Assembly: GCF_019209905.1 (NCBI RefSeq)
Contig: NZ_JAHUTM010000002.1
Coordinates: 248,001-312,000 of the forward strand
Reading direction: 5' to 3'
Origin: Corynebacterium sp. TAE3-ERU12
GTDB lineage: Bacteria > Actinomycetota > Actinomycetes > Mycobacteriales > Mycobacteriaceae
Length of the DNA stretch: 64,000 nt
Positions within the stretch are counted from its first letter, which is position 1, and every line of letters starts with the position of its first letter. Position numbers and translations under genes: made by a program. Of this stretch, positions 17,780-26,508 are shown in pieces. A model generated the notes under the pieces. The model ran no database searches. It saw only the letters and a program-made list of their open reading frames with translations, and was not told the origin of the DNA.

Positions 17780-19186
17780 ATGTTGCTGTCTGAAAACGCG
17801 ATCATCGACACTCATTCGCCTGAAACGGGGGAGGTGGCAGCGGCTACCGGGGAGCGCCGCACGAGCCGAGCCACCACCGGATTGCGCACCTATGTGCTTG
17901 ATACCTCGGTGCTGCTATCTGACCCACATGCGTTGACCAAATTCGCCGAGCACCTGCTGGTGCTGCCGCTGGTGGTCATCAATGAACTCGAAGCCAAGCG
18001 CCACCACCCCGAACTCGGCTGGTTTGCCCGCACTGCACTGCGCAGGCTGGAAGAATTACGCCGCGCCCACGGCCGCTTGGACTTGCCGGTGCCCGCCAAT
18101 GCCGCTGGCGGCATGCTCCAGGTCGAGCTCAACCATTCCGATCCGTCGGTGCTGCCGGCCGGCTTCCGCGCCGATGCCAATGACCACCGCATCCTCACCT
18201 GCGCGTTGAACCTGCGTGCTGAAGGCCACGATACGGTCCTGGTGACCAAGGACATCCCGTTGCGCGTCAAGGCCGGTTCGGTGGGCCTGCCAGCCGATGA
18301 ATACCACGCCCAAGATGTTGTGCTCACCGGATATACCGGGGTCGAATCGGCCCATGTCGCAAGCACCGATATCGATGCCCTGTACTCGAATGAGTACGTC
18401 GAGCTTGCCGACGTGGTCACCGACTCCGGCGTTGCTATTGCCGATCTGCCGGTGCATTGCGGCTTGCAGCTGACCAGCGGCACCCAGTCCGCGCTGGGCC
18501 GGGTGACCCAGAGTGGGGGAGTGCGCCTCATCCGGGGTGAACAGAATGCTTTTGGGGTGCGCGGCCGCTCCGCCGAACAACGCATTGCCCTGGACCTGCT
18601 GCTCGATGAAGATGTGGGGATCGTTTCCCTGGGTGGCCGGGCTGGTACCGGTAAATCCGCGCTGGCCCTGTGTGCTGGGCTAGAGGCCGTGCTGGAGAAG
18701 GGCAGTCACCGGCGCATTGTTGTTTTCCGTCCGCTGTATTCCGTCGGTGGGCAAAATCTTGGCTACCTGCCGGGTAGTGAGGCGGAAAAGATGAACCCGT
18801 GGGCACAGGCCGTCCACGACACCTTGGAAGGATTAGTCAGCGACAACGTCATGGAAGAGGTGCAGGCGCGCGGGATGCTAGAGGTGCTGCCGCTGACCCA
18901 TATCCGGGGCCGCAGTTTGCACGACAGTTTCGTCATCGTCGATGAAGCCCAGTCGCTGGAACGCAATGTGTTGCTGACCGTGCTGTCCCGCCTGGGTCGC
19001 AACTCTCGGGTGGTGCTGACTCATGATGTGGCGCAGCGCGATAATTTGCGGGTCGGGCGGCACGACGGTGTGGTTGCGGTGGTCGAGAAACTCAAAGGTA
19101 ATGAGTTATTCGCCCATGTGACGCTGCAGCGTTCAGAGCGGTCTCGGATTGCGGAGCTGGTCACCGAGCTTTTAGAGCAGGGCTAA
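17780..19186 (+). CDS. phoH: PIN-PhoH fusion protein (PhoH2-like)
   Basis: The N-terminal PIN ribonuclease domain (about 35-165, [13 protein letters not shown] with an early conserved Asp) is fused to a C-terminal PhoH ATPase (about 255-465, Walker [14 protein letters not shown], then [10 protein letters not shown]). PhoH2-type proteins are RNA-cleaving helicases. The start is uncertain: ATG 17780 has AAGGAG only two bases before it, and GTG 17740 and ATG 17759 are possible. The length is about 468 residues. The gene seems to be transcribed alone. Confidence 0.9.
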   Translation: MLLSENAIIDTHSPETGEVAAATGERRTSRATTGLRTYVLDTSVLLSDPHALTKFAEHLLVLPLVVINELEAKRHHPELGWFARTALRRLEELRRAHGRLDLPVPANAAGGMLQVELNHSDPSVLPAGFRADANDHRILTCALNLRAEGHDTVLVTKDIPLRVKAGSVGLPADEYHAQDVVLTGYTGVESAHVASTDIDALYSNEYVELADVVTDSGVAIADLPVHCGLQLTSGTQSALGRVTQSGGVRLIRGEQNAFGVRGRSAEQRIALDLLLDEDVGIVSLGGRAGTGKSALALCAGLEAVLEKGSHRRIVVFRPLYSVGGQNLGYLPGSEAEKMNPWAQAVHDTLEGLVSDNVMEEVQARGMLEVLPLTHIRGRSLHDSFVIVDEAQSLERNVLLTVLSRLGRNSRVVLTHDVAQRDNLRVGRHDGVVAVVEKLKGNELFAHVTLQRSERSRIAELVTELLEQG

Positions 19187-19282
19187 ACCAGGGGGTGAAG
19201 GGGGTAGGCGCTACCGGGCGGCAGATGATCGAAGACGGAGAAATCACTGTAATCATCATTTGTTGCTGATACTGTTTCTGGA

Positions 19283-20860
19283 ATGAATAGTTCTGTCCTT
19301 GAAAAGAAGTCGTCGGCACGCCTCACCCCCGATACTGCCGACGAAATCCGTCGACGTGATGTGGTCGTCATCGGTGCCGGATTCTCCGGATTGATCTCCG
19401 CTGCCGGCCTCAAACGCGCTGGTATAGAGGATTTCGTCATTATTGAGCGCAGTAACGAGGTCGGCGGCACCTGGCGCGATAACTCCTATCCCGGTGCCGC
19501 CTGCGATGTGCCGAGTCATCTCTACTCGCTATCCCACCGGCAGGACTTTGAATGGTCGCGTAGCTTCGCCACCCAGCCGGAAATTCACCGCTATCAGCTC
19601 AGTGTGGCCGTAGCCGATGGGGTGTACCCCCATATCGAGTTCTGCACCGAGATGACCGATGCGAAGTGGAATGACACCGAGAATATGTGGGAGATCTCCA
19701 CCCGCGAAGTGCAGGTCAACCCAGACGGCTCGGTAACAGCAGTCGCTGGCGGAACCACCATCTTGTGGCAGGCCGAAGAACTCATCCTCGGCGTCGGCGC
19801 CTTATGTGAGCCGCGGATGCCCGATATTCAGGGCATTAATGACTTCCAAGGAGAGGTCTTCCACTCCGCCCGCTGGAACCATGACGTCAGCCTGGCTGGC
19901 AAACGCGTCGCCGTCATTGGCACCGGGGCCTCGGCGATCCAGATTGTCCCGTCCATCGCTGGACTCGCCGGGCATATTGACCTCTACCAGCGCACACCCC
20001 CGTACGTCATTCCCCGCTTCGATCGGCCATATACCGGGCTTGAGCGCACCCTGTTGCGCAGAGTCCCGGGCCTGCGCCGAATCGTGCGGGCACAGGACTG
20101 GTTCTTTCGGGAATTGCAGGTCCCAGGCCTGATCACTTCAGCGAAATGGTCACTAGAACCAGTGCGGCTGCTGTCGCTGGCAATGCTGCGCGCACAGGTC
20201 CGTGACCCCAAGACGCGCCGCGCGCTCACCCCGGATTACCGCCTGGGATGCAAGCGCATGCTGATCTCAAATAAGTACTACAAGGCCATCGACCGGGATG
20301 ACGTCGAACTGGTCACCAGCGGCATCTCCGAAATACGGGAGCACTCCATTGTCACCAACGACGGCACCGAGCGTGAGATCGACGTACTGATTGTGTGCAC
20401 CGGCTTCAACGTCGTCGACTCGCCGACGCTGGAACTGATCCACAACAGTGACGACACGGAACTGGCCGAGATGTGGAACCGCGAAGGCATGGAGGCCTAT
20501 AAGGGCACCACCGTGCACAGTTTCCCCAATATGAACGTGCTGTTCGGCCCGGCAACCGGCTTGGGGCACTCCTCAATGCTGATCATGATCGAGGGCCAGG
20601 TGAAATACCTCACCGACAAACTCAAGTGGCGGCATAAGCGCAAGCTCGCCGTCGCAGACGTCAGCCGTGAAGCCCAGGAAAAATACAATAAGGCGCTACG
20701 TGAGCAACTGCCCCACACCACCTGGTTGGACGGTTGTAGCTCGTGGTACCTCGACGATCAAGGCAATGCGCCGGCGGTGTGGCCGCACTCGACGGTGTAC
20801 TTCCGGCACCTGACGAAGAAATTCGACCCGGACGCCTACGACGTGCGCGCGGCCCGTTAG
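19283..20860 (+). CDS. FAD-dependent monooxygenase, Baeyer-Villiger type
   Basis: This 525-residue flavoprotein has two Rossmann motifs, GAGFSGL (about 33) for FAD and GTGASA (about 212) for NADPH. It also has the Baeyer-Villiger fingerprint in the form FQGEVFHSARWNHD (normally FxGxxxHxxxWP/HD). Substrate motifs GGTWRDNSYPGAACD and CKRMLISNKYYKA are also typical. Such enzymes insert oxygen beside a ketone; mycobacterial EtaA is a relative. The ribosome-binding site before ATG 19283 is poor. The stop overlaps the end of the convergent ribokinase by four bases. Confidence 0.9.
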   Translation: MNSSVLEKKSSARLTPDTADEIRRRDVVVIGAGFSGLISAAGLKRAGIEDFVIIERSNEVGGTWRDNSYPGAACDVPSHLYSLSHRQDFEWSRSFATQPEIHRYQLSVAVADGVYPHIEFCTEMTDAKWNDTENMWEISTREVQVNPDGSVTAVAGGTTILWQAEELILGVGALCEPRMPDIQGINDFQGEVFHSARWNHDVSLAGKRVAVIGTGASAIQIVPSIAGLAGHIDLYQRTPPYVIPRFDRPYTGLERTLLRRVPGLRRIVRAQDWFFRELQVPGLITSAKWSLEPVRLLSLAMLRAQVRDPKTRRALTPDYRLGCKRMLISNKYYKAIDRDDVELVTSGISEIREHSIVTNDGTEREIDVLIVCTGFNVVDSPTLELIHNSDDTELAEMWNREGMEAYKGTTVHSFPNMNVLFGPATGLGHSSMLIMIEGQVKYLTDKLKWRHKRKLAVADVSREAQEKYNKALREQLPHTTWLDGCSSWYLDDQGNAPAVWPHSTVYFRHLTKKFDPDAYDVRAAR

Positions 20861-21885
20861 TGGCCGGCGTCCCACTGATGGAGGGGCATCCGCTTCGGCA
20901 GAACTCCGGCGGCCGCAAGCTCCCGGAGTTGTGCCGCGTCCGCGTAGGACGCGGTTGCGCTCAGTGATTTCACGGCCTCCGCACCTGCGATAGAACCCAT
21001 GGCGACGGCCTGGCCCAGGTCAGCGCCGTGGGCAAGTTCGGCGGCAATCACCCCGGCAAAAGCATCGCCGGCGCCGGTGGTGTCGACGACCTCGTCGGCA
21101 GGCAAAGGCACCGCAGGCTGGTACCACATCTGCACATCCCCATCGTGAAGCTCATTGGTGGCATAAACCGAGCCGCGCTCCGATAGCGACAACACAATCG
21201 AGGGGCAGTAGCTCAGCAGGGCCCGCAGCATGGACTCAAGATCGGTGCGCGACACACCAGTATCGATGCCCAGCTCACGAATAACCCGCCAGGCCTCCTC
21301 ATGATTAACCACGAGGGGATCAGCACTGTCGATGATCCCAGGAGTCACGACCGTGACCGGAGCGAGGTTCAAGATGAACCGGGTCTGGTGCATACTCGCC
21401 AAGCTCGCCAAGGCTTGCGTCGCCGTCGGCGGCAGTTCACCCTGGGCGAGGAGGATATCCGCCTCGGCGATGGCATCAACATGATCCATCGGGTCGGTAA
21501 GCCGATTCGCCCCAGAGGTCACAAAGATCAGCGGGCCGCCGTCGCGGTCAGTGGCAATAAAAGACGAGCCCGTCGGGGCATCCCAACTGGTCTGCACCGA
21601 CTGGGTATCCACACCGACAGAAGTCAGCTCCGCAAGCAACGTATCAGCGGCGCTATCTTCGCCGATCGTCGCAGCTAGGCGAGTGCGCGCCCCCGCCAAG
21701 GTGCAGGCAACAGCCTGATTGGCCCCCTTGCCGCCCAATGCCTTCTGTCCGGCCTCAGTGATCGCTGGTTCGCCGGGCACCGGGTACTGATCCACCTGGA
21801 CAATCGTGTCCAGGTGGATCGAGCCGCAGACAACAACCAAGGGGGTAGTAGTCGACTCTGAGACGGGATCAGCTACGCGCTTCAT
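20857..21885 (-). CDS. rbsK: Ribokinase (PfkB family)
   Basis: This 342-residue sugar kinase of the PfkB family phosphorylates ribose at O5. Visible are the N-terminal GKGANQAVA substrate region (KALGGKGANQ) and the catalytic DTTGAGDAF near 265, with the base Asp in GAGD. The N-terminal 15 residues (KRVADPVSESTTTP) are a non-conserved extension. It has no ribose transporter or regulator as neighbour, so it could act on another pentose or a nucleoside-derived sugar. Confidence 0.9.
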   Translation of the reverse strand: MKRVADPVSESTTTPLVVVCGSIHLDTIVQVDQYPVPGEPAITEAGQKALGGKGANQAVACTLAGARTRLAATIGEDSAADTLLAELTSVGVDTQSVQTSWDAPTGSSFIATDRDGGPLIFVTSGANRLTDPMDHVDAIAEADILLAQGELPPTATQALASLASMHQTRFILNLAPVTVVTPGIIDSADPLVVNHEEAWRVIRELGIDTGVSRTDLESMLRALLSYCPSIVLSLSERGSVYATNELHDGDVQMWYQPAVPLPADEVVDTTGAGDAFAGVIAAELAHGADLGQAVAMGSIAGAEAVKSLSATASYADAAQLRELAAAGVLPKRMPLHQWDAGH

Positions 21886-21925
21886 ATCTACAACTGTGCC
21901 AGTATCGGCGCGGCTGCGCTGGTTG

Positions 21926-22651
21926 TTAGTTGGTGTCGTCCGAATCTGAGTCGGATTCTGTCGACCGTGTCGTCTCCGATGTGGTCGACGGCTGAGTGGT
22001 GGTCGGTTCCGTGGTCTCGGACGGTGTCGTAGTCTCCGACGGCTGGGTAGGTCGATTCGGCTCCGGGTTCGGGCGCGGGTTCGGCTGCGGCTGCGGCTGC
22101 GGTGCCGGTTGCGGCTGTGGTGCCGGTTGCGGTTGCGGTTCGGGTTCCGGCTGTGGCTGCGGCTGCGGCTGCGGTGCTACCGGCGGAATATAAGTCTGGG
22201 TCGGGGCGATCGTAGAAGACGTGGTTTGCGACTCAGACTCAGACTCGGATTCGGATTCCGACTCGGACTCCTCATCAGTCGTCGTCTCCGACGATGACCG
22301 AGTGGAGCTCGTCACCGATGAACTTGTCGGTTCCGGAGTCCGGTCAGTGTCATTGCCGGACGTGGCCAGTCGGAAACCAATAAAAATCAGCAATGCCAGG
22401 AACAACACCGCGGCTACTACTGCAATGGCCAGCTTGCGGACCCGCTTGGAGGACGCGTCCTCCTCCTCGGAGAAATACACATCATCTGGGGAAATCCACT
22501 GGCTCGAGGCGGACGAACCGGCCGGATTGGACGCAGCGAACTCGCTGGAAGCCTCCTCGGGCTTAGCGTCATCGCCGACCACCGGTATATTCGGGTCAGT
22601 ATTCGTCGAATCCGGCGTGGCGTCTTCGTTGTGGGATTTGTCCTTAGACAA
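21926..22651 (-). CDS. Low-complexity membrane protein (Ser/Glu and Pro/Gln repeats)
   Basis: I do not recognise a family for this 241-residue protein. A charged cytoplasmic N terminus (about 70 residues) is followed by one transmembrane helix (KLAIAVVAAVLFLALLIFIGF), then a repeat region outside the membrane: ESESES (about 134-146), PQPQPQPQPEPEP and PAPQPQP runs (163-195), then Thr- and Ser-rich repeats ending with SDSDSDD. It looks like a wall-spanning stalk. DNA repeats of a few bases make it prone to length change. Confidence 0.75.
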   Translation of the reverse strand: MSKDKSHNEDATPDSTNTDPNIPVVGDDAKPEEASSEFAASNPAGSSASSQWISPDDVYFSEEEDASSKRVRKLAIAVVAAVLFLALLIFIGFRLATSGNDTDRTPEPTSSSVTSSTRSSSETTTDEESESESESESESESQTTSSTIAPTQTYIPPVAPQPQPQPQPEPEPQPQPAPQPQPAPQPQPQPNPRPNPEPNRPTQPSETTTPSETTEPTTTQPSTTSETTRSTESDSDSDDTN

Positions 22652-22763
22652 TGAACAACCTTTCCTCGCGATTGCGCCAACAGTAGCGGTCTTAAATAGA
22701 GTACGCAGTCATACCCCACACGTTATGGGGTTCTTCGCAGCACGTAACAAAACGAGATGGAAG

Positions 22764-22837
22764 TGCCCCCACCTGGGCTCGAACCAGGGACCAGCGAATT
22801 ATGAGTTCGCGGCTCTAACCGACTGAGCTATAGGGGC
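22764..22837 (-). tRNA. tRNA with CAT anticodon (elongator Met or Ile2)
   Basis: A full cloverleaf reads on the minus strand: acceptor GCCCCTA paired with TGGGGGC, D-loop GCTCAGTCGGTTAGAGC, anticodon loop CTCATAA (CAT), T-loop GGTTCGAGCCC, discriminator A and no encoded CCA. CAT may be elongator methionine or the lysidine-modified isoleucine-2 tRNA that reads AUA. The first five bases include C4 and C5, which TilS favours, so Ile2 is possible. The initiator type is unlikely because position 1 pairs with C72. Confidence 0.85.
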
Positions 22838-22930
22838 TCGGCTAAGAACATAGCAAGCCCACTGAAGCTGAGGATAGTTTTGCCACCCGTTAGCCAAACT
22901 GCACGCCCCAAGCACGATTAAATAGAACGC

Positions 22931-23779
22931 ATGGATGTAGATCCCACCGTCGAGGCGGTTTATCAGTTCCTCGACTTAACCGGCGTGGTCATCAATGGCG
23001 CTATCGGCGGCACCATTGCCCGCCAAAAACGCTTCGACCTTGTTGGCTTCGCCTTCCTCGCCCTATTTTCAGCCCTTGGTGGCGGTCTGCTGCGCGACAC
23101 TTTCATGCAAAAGGGCACCCCGGCGGCCTTCGCGGAACCGATGTATATGGGCTTCGCTTTGCTCGGTGGACTTATCGCGTGGATAGCGCATTTTGAAGGC
23201 AAAGTCTGGCACTACTTTTTCCGCTACGGCGACGCCATCATCCTGGGGGTGTGGTCGGTGACTGGCTCGATGAAAGCCATGATTTACGGCATGCCGTGGC
23301 CCACCGCCATATTGTGCGGCATGCTCACCGCTGTCGGTGGCGGCATGATCCGCGATATTGCGGTAGGTAATGTGCCAGCGATCTTCGGTGGCAATACGAT
23401 CTACGCCACCCCGGCTCTATGTGGCGCCACCATTTTGGTGGGCTTCTACGAGCTGGGTTATCCCACGGTCGGCATGATTGTGGCAACAACATCAGGTGCG
23501 GGGCTGGCTATTGTTGCCGGGCACCGAAATTGGGTATTGCCGGGCAGCCCTGAAGTTGCTCCGATCACCATGACCAGACAGCAGCTATCGCGCATGCTGG
23601 CCAGACGGGAACGCGACGGGGTGCTCCAGGAGCGCCGTCGGTGGCGGCGGGCGCAGCATAGTGACGACGAGATTGTGGATCCGAAGCCTGATTCCGGGGC
23701 GTCGCCGGTTGCTGATGAAGCCACGACGCGGGAAGAAACGAAGCGGCGTGGGCGTGAGGGCAGTGCCGACGAGCAGTGA
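22931..23779 (+). CDS. TRIC/UPF0126 family membrane channel-like protein
   Basis: This 282-residue protein has two UPF0126 repeats (GVVINGAIGGTIARQKRFDLVGFAFLALFSALGGGLLRD and TGSMKAMIYGMPWPTAILCGMLTAVGGGMIRD), giving about seven helices. The repeated GGGLLRD/GGGMIRD motifs are those of trimeric intracellular cation channels, which in bacteria conduct monovalent cations. The charged C terminus (about 80 residues) is variable. It is transcribed away from the tRNA. Confidence 0.9.
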   Translation: MDVDPTVEAVYQFLDLTGVVINGAIGGTIARQKRFDLVGFAFLALFSALGGGLLRDTFMQKGTPAAFAEPMYMGFALLGGLIAWIAHFEGKVWHYFFRYGDAIILGVWSVTGSMKAMIYGMPWPTAILCGMLTAVGGGMIRDIAVGNVPAIFGGNTIYATPALCGATILVGFYELGYPTVGMIVATTSGAGLAIVAGHRNWVLPGSPEVAPITMTRQQLSRMLARRERDGVLQERRRWRRAQHSDDEIVDPKPDSGASPVADEATTREETKRRGREGSADEQ

Positions 23780-23807
23780 GTGCGATGGTCCGGTGTGCGC
23801 TGCGACT

Positions 23808-23837
23808 TTGACAGACAGGTCTGTCCAGGCTTAGGGT
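23808..23837 (+). promoter_or_regulatory. Promoter with overlapping 16-bp palindrome
   Basis: A perfect -35 box TTGACA (23808-23813) is 18 bases before TAGGGT (23832-23837), a common corynebacterial -10 form. Between them lies a perfect 16-base palindrome GACAGACAGGTCTGTC (23810-23825), overlapping the -35 box, so a repressor bound there would block transcription. The predicted start is at about 23844-23845, the ATG of the leader peptide. Similar AGAC/GTCT half-sites occur in McbR operators of sulfur genes. Confidence 0.65.
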
Positions 23838-23844
23838 GCTGTCC

Positions 23845-23928
23845 ATGTCTTTACTGCTCACCAGCCGGCGGTGGCTCGATCAGGGCCACATCGCCAGTGA
23901 TGTTTGTCTGCCGCGCCGTCGCGGCTAA
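23845..23928 (+). CDS. 27-residue leader peptide, probably leaderless
   Basis: ATG 23845 begins a 27-codon frame ending TAA 23926-23928. The core reads SRRWLDQGHIASDVC, which matches the pattern SRR-x-x-D-x-G-x-x-x-S-x-x-C that I know from putative leader peptides upstream of actinobacterial sulfur-metabolism genes. The peptide begins MSLLLT and ends with PRRRG. The predicted transcription start falls on the ATG itself, so no ribosome-binding site is expected. The single Cys codon (TGT, codon 21) could stall ribosomes when cysteinyl-tRNA is short. Confidence 0.65.
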   Translation: MSLLLTSRRWLDQGHIASDVCLPRRRG

Positions 23929-23938
23929 GTAAAGACCC

Positions 23939-23971
23939 GCGCGTCCGCGCACCACTGGTGCGAACGCGCGC
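23939..23971 (+). ncRNA. Hairpin after the leader peptide
   Basis: Just after the leader stop, GCGCGTCCGCGCACCA is followed by TGGTGCGAACGCGC. The centre CGCACCA-C-TGGTGCG pairs perfectly and GCGCGT can pair with ACGCGC outside it. It lacks a U-tract, so it may be an anti-terminator or structural element. Confidence 0.45.
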
Positions 23972-24012
23972 ACCTTATCTCGGCCGCACCGCCGCCCCCT
24001 AATTTTCTCGTA

Positions 24013-24057
24013 CCCGCACGCAGCAGCTATCTGCCGTGCGGGGCTGCCGCTGCGTGC
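24013..24057 (+). ncRNA. Two alternative hairpins before the symporter start
   Basis: CCCGCACG (24013-24020) pairs with CGTGCGGG (24035-24042), enclosing the inner GCAG-CTAT-CTGC stem. GCACGCAG (24016-24023) can instead pair with CTGCGTGC (24050-24057). The two structures share bases and exclude each other, as in attenuators. The symporter ribosome-binding site follows about 27 bases later. Confidence 0.5.
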
Positions 24058-24095
24058 CGACAACCTTGGTGCGCAGCCATAGTGGAAGGACTTTC

Positions 24096-25466
24096 GTGGC
24101 TCACACCTCGGATCATTCACCCAAACGTCATCTGCCCGCCTGGGCCACCAGCTTCGGCGCCCAAGTCAGCTACGGCCTCATTATCGGTCTTATCCTGGGC
24201 TTACTCGCTCGCGGTAATGACGGGGCGCTGAGCAACCTGCTGGACTTCGTCGGTTCGTCCTACGTCTCGTTGCTGAAGCTCCTCATCCCGCCGCTGGTTC
24301 TTACCGCCGTGGTCACCAGCGTGGCCAAGCTGCGCGAAGTCACCGGGGCAGCGCGACTGGCGTTCTCCACCCTGATCTGGTTCGCCATCACCGCGTTTTT
24401 CTCCGTGATCGTCGGCATTATCGTCGGCCGGGTCATCAACCCGGGCGTGCGCGTCGGTATTGACCGCACCGCCGAAGCCGCCCCCGACAGCGTCGGCAGC
24501 TGGTGGGCCTTCTTCGAAGGGATCATCCCGAACAATATCCTCGGCCTCGGCGTCTACCTCTCCGAGGATTCGGCCACCCCAAGCTTCAACGTGCTGCAGC
24601 TGCTGGTGATCTCCATTGCCCTGGGTATCGCCTCTATCCAGGTGGGCAAGAATGCGGAACCATTCCTGGGCTTCATGGAATCGCTGCTGGCCGTGGTGCA
24701 GAAGGTGCTGTGGTGGATCATCCGCCTGGCGCCCATCGGCACCGCCGCCCTGATCGGCCGCGCAGTGTCCGAGTACGGCTGGGATGCCATCGGCTCGCTC
24801 GGCTGGTTCGTCTTGGCTATCTACCTTGGCCTGGCCATCGTCATTGGCGTGGTCTACCCCGCAGTGCTCGCCTTTGCTGGCCTGCCCGTCGGTGGTTTCT
24901 TCCGCCGGGTGTGGACGGTGACCTCCCTTGGCTTCGTCACTCGCTCTTCGATGGGTGTCATGCCGGTCACCCAGCGCACCACTGAACGCCGCATGGGTGT
25001 GCCACGCGCCTACGCATCCTTCGCGGTGCCGCTGGGCGCGACCACCAAGATGGACGGTTGCGCCGCGGTGTACCCGGCCATCGCCGCGATCTTCGTGTCT
25101 GGTTTCTATGACGTCCCGCTGGACTTGCAGCACTACCTGCTGATCGTGGTGGTCTCTGTGCTTGGTTCGGCCGCGACCGCCGGCACCACCGGCGCCACCG
25201 TGATGCTCACCCTGGTGCTGTCCACCTTGGGGCTGCCGCTGGAGGGCGTTGGCCTGCTGCTGGCTGTCGAACCGATCATTGATATGGGCCGTACCGCGGT
25301 CAATGTCACCGGCCAGGCACTGGTGACCGCGGTGGTTGCCAAGCGCGCCGATATCCTCGATGAGGACGTCTGGGATCGCGGCATCGCCGCTGACCTCGAC
25401 GCCGATCACGTCGATGAGCACGGCAATGCCACCGACGCCCCGGAGCTCACCTACTCCGCTCGGTAG
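24096..25466 (+). CDS. Dicarboxylate/amino acid:cation symporter (possible cystine transporter)
   Basis: This 456-residue DAACS-family transporter couples Na+ or H+ to uptake of an anionic or amino-acid substrate. It starts at GTG 24096 behind GGAAGGA. About eight helices and two re-entrant loops are visible, with KLLIPPLVLTAVVTSV and the family motif region FAVPLGATTKMDGCAAVYP plus GRTAVNVTGQALVT near the end. The family includes glutamate, C4-dicarboxylate and cystine (TcyP) carriers. A sulfur-type leader peptide upstream argues for cystine or cysteine, but substrate residues do not settle this. The protein has a 30-residue acidic tail. Confidence 0.9.
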   Translation: MAHTSDHSPKRHLPAWATSFGAQVSYGLIIGLILGLLARGNDGALSNLLDFVGSSYVSLLKLLIPPLVLTAVVTSVAKLREVTGAARLAFSTLIWFAITAFFSVIVGIIVGRVINPGVRVGIDRTAEAAPDSVGSWWAFFEGIIPNNILGLGVYLSEDSATPSFNVLQLLVISIALGIASIQVGKNAEPFLGFMESLLAVVQKVLWWIIRLAPIGTAALIGRAVSEYGWDAIGSLGWFVLAIYLGLAIVIGVVYPAVLAFAGLPVGGFFRRVWTVTSLGFVTRSSMGVMPVTQRTTERRMGVPRAYASFAVPLGATTKMDGCAAVYPAIAAIFVSGFYDVPLDLQHYLLIVVVSVLGSAATAGTTGATVMLTLVLSTLGLPLEGVGLLLAVEPIIDMGRTAVNVTGQALVTAVVAKRADILDEDVWDRGIAADLDADHVDEHGNATDAPELTYSAR

Positions 25467-25476
25467 CCTGGAGGCC

Positions 25477-26313
25477 ATGACTTCCATTGCTGATGTTCTG
25501 CAGCTAACTGACGACTGGCCTGTGGGTAGCGTGGCCGCTGCTGTGCGTGCCGACGATGGCTCCTGGCATACCCACGGCGCCACCGAGCAGGTCTTCGCTT
25601 TAGCCAGTGTCACCAAGCTGCTGAGCGCCCACGCGGTGTTAATCGCAATGGAAGAAGGCGCCCTGGGCCTTGACGACGAGGCCGGCCCACCCGGTGCAAC
25701 TGTGCGCCACCTGTTGGCGCATGCATCTGGGGTGGGCTTTTCTACGCGCGAACCAGAACGCGAACCCGGCCAGCGGCGTGTGTATTCCTCAGTTGGGTTC
25801 GAAATCCTCGCTGAGAAAGTGGCCGCAGATACTGGCATTGAGTTTGCCGAATACCTGCGCCTGTCCACTTTTGAGCCGCTTGGCATGGACGCTAGTTCGC
25901 TGACCGGCTCGGCAGGTCATGGGGCAGAGGCCTCGACTGTAGACCTCATGGCTTTTGTCGACGCCATCCTCGCCGCGGAGACTTTGCACCCGGATACCCT
26001 CGATGAGGCCTTCACGGTCCAATTCCCTGGTCTCGATGGTGTGGTACCCGGTTATGGGCCGCAATCGCCTGCGGACTGGGGATTGGGTTTTGAGATCTTT
26101 AGTCGCCCGACATCCAAGCAGGGCTTGTGGTTCGGTGCGTCGATGCCTGCCGACGTTGCGGGCCACTTTGGCCAATCAGGCACGTTTTGTTGGGTGCACC
26201 GGGATACCGGCCGGGCCTGTGTGGTGCTTACCGACCGTGATTTTGGCCCCTGGGCGAAGCCGCTGTGGAGTCAGTGGAATGACCAGCTGTGGGGGGTGCT
26301 CGAGGGCAACTAA
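25477..26313 (+). CDS. Serine beta-lactamase-fold hydrolase
   Basis: This 278-residue beta-lactamase-family enzyme starts at ATG 25477 behind GGAGG. The Ser-x-x-Lys is SVTK (Ser44-Lys47), the second motif is YSS (in RRVYSSVGFEI), and the third is seen as HFGQSGT near the end. There is no signal peptide, so it would be cytoplasmic, like many esterases of this fold rather than a true beta-lactamase. It follows the symporter by only ten bases and could be co-transcribed. Confidence 0.85.
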   Translation: MTSIADVLQLTDDWPVGSVAAAVRADDGSWHTHGATEQVFALASVTKLLSAHAVLIAMEEGALGLDDEAGPPGATVRHLLAHASGVGFSTREPEREPGQRRVYSSVGFEILAEKVAADTGIEFAEYLRLSTFEPLGMDASSLTGSAGHGAEASTVDLMAFVDAILAAETLHPDTLDEAFTVQFPGLDGVVPGYGPQSPADWGLGFEIFSRPTSKQGLWFGASMPADVAGHFGQSGTFCWVHRDTGRACVVLTDRDFGPWAKPLWSQWNDQLWGVLEGN

Positions 26314-26508
26314 CCCTCAATTTCTGCTTGATGGTCTGGGGGTGTCAACCACCACTTGACCCTTGCTGCACAGGCGCCCCACCGGCCACACTGGCCGCAT
26401 CACTCACCCCGGCTATCCGGGGTGTCGGCACCGAGGACCGTTGGGGAAGACGAGACCTCGTCTGATGGCGCTCACCCGCGCCATGACCGCCGACGATGCA
26501 GGTGAATA

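Noticed and set aside
24201..25886. Long antisense reading frame over the symporter
   Set aside because: 561 codons, but it lies opposite a well-conserved transporter and has a low-complexity sequence typical of high-GC shadow frames.
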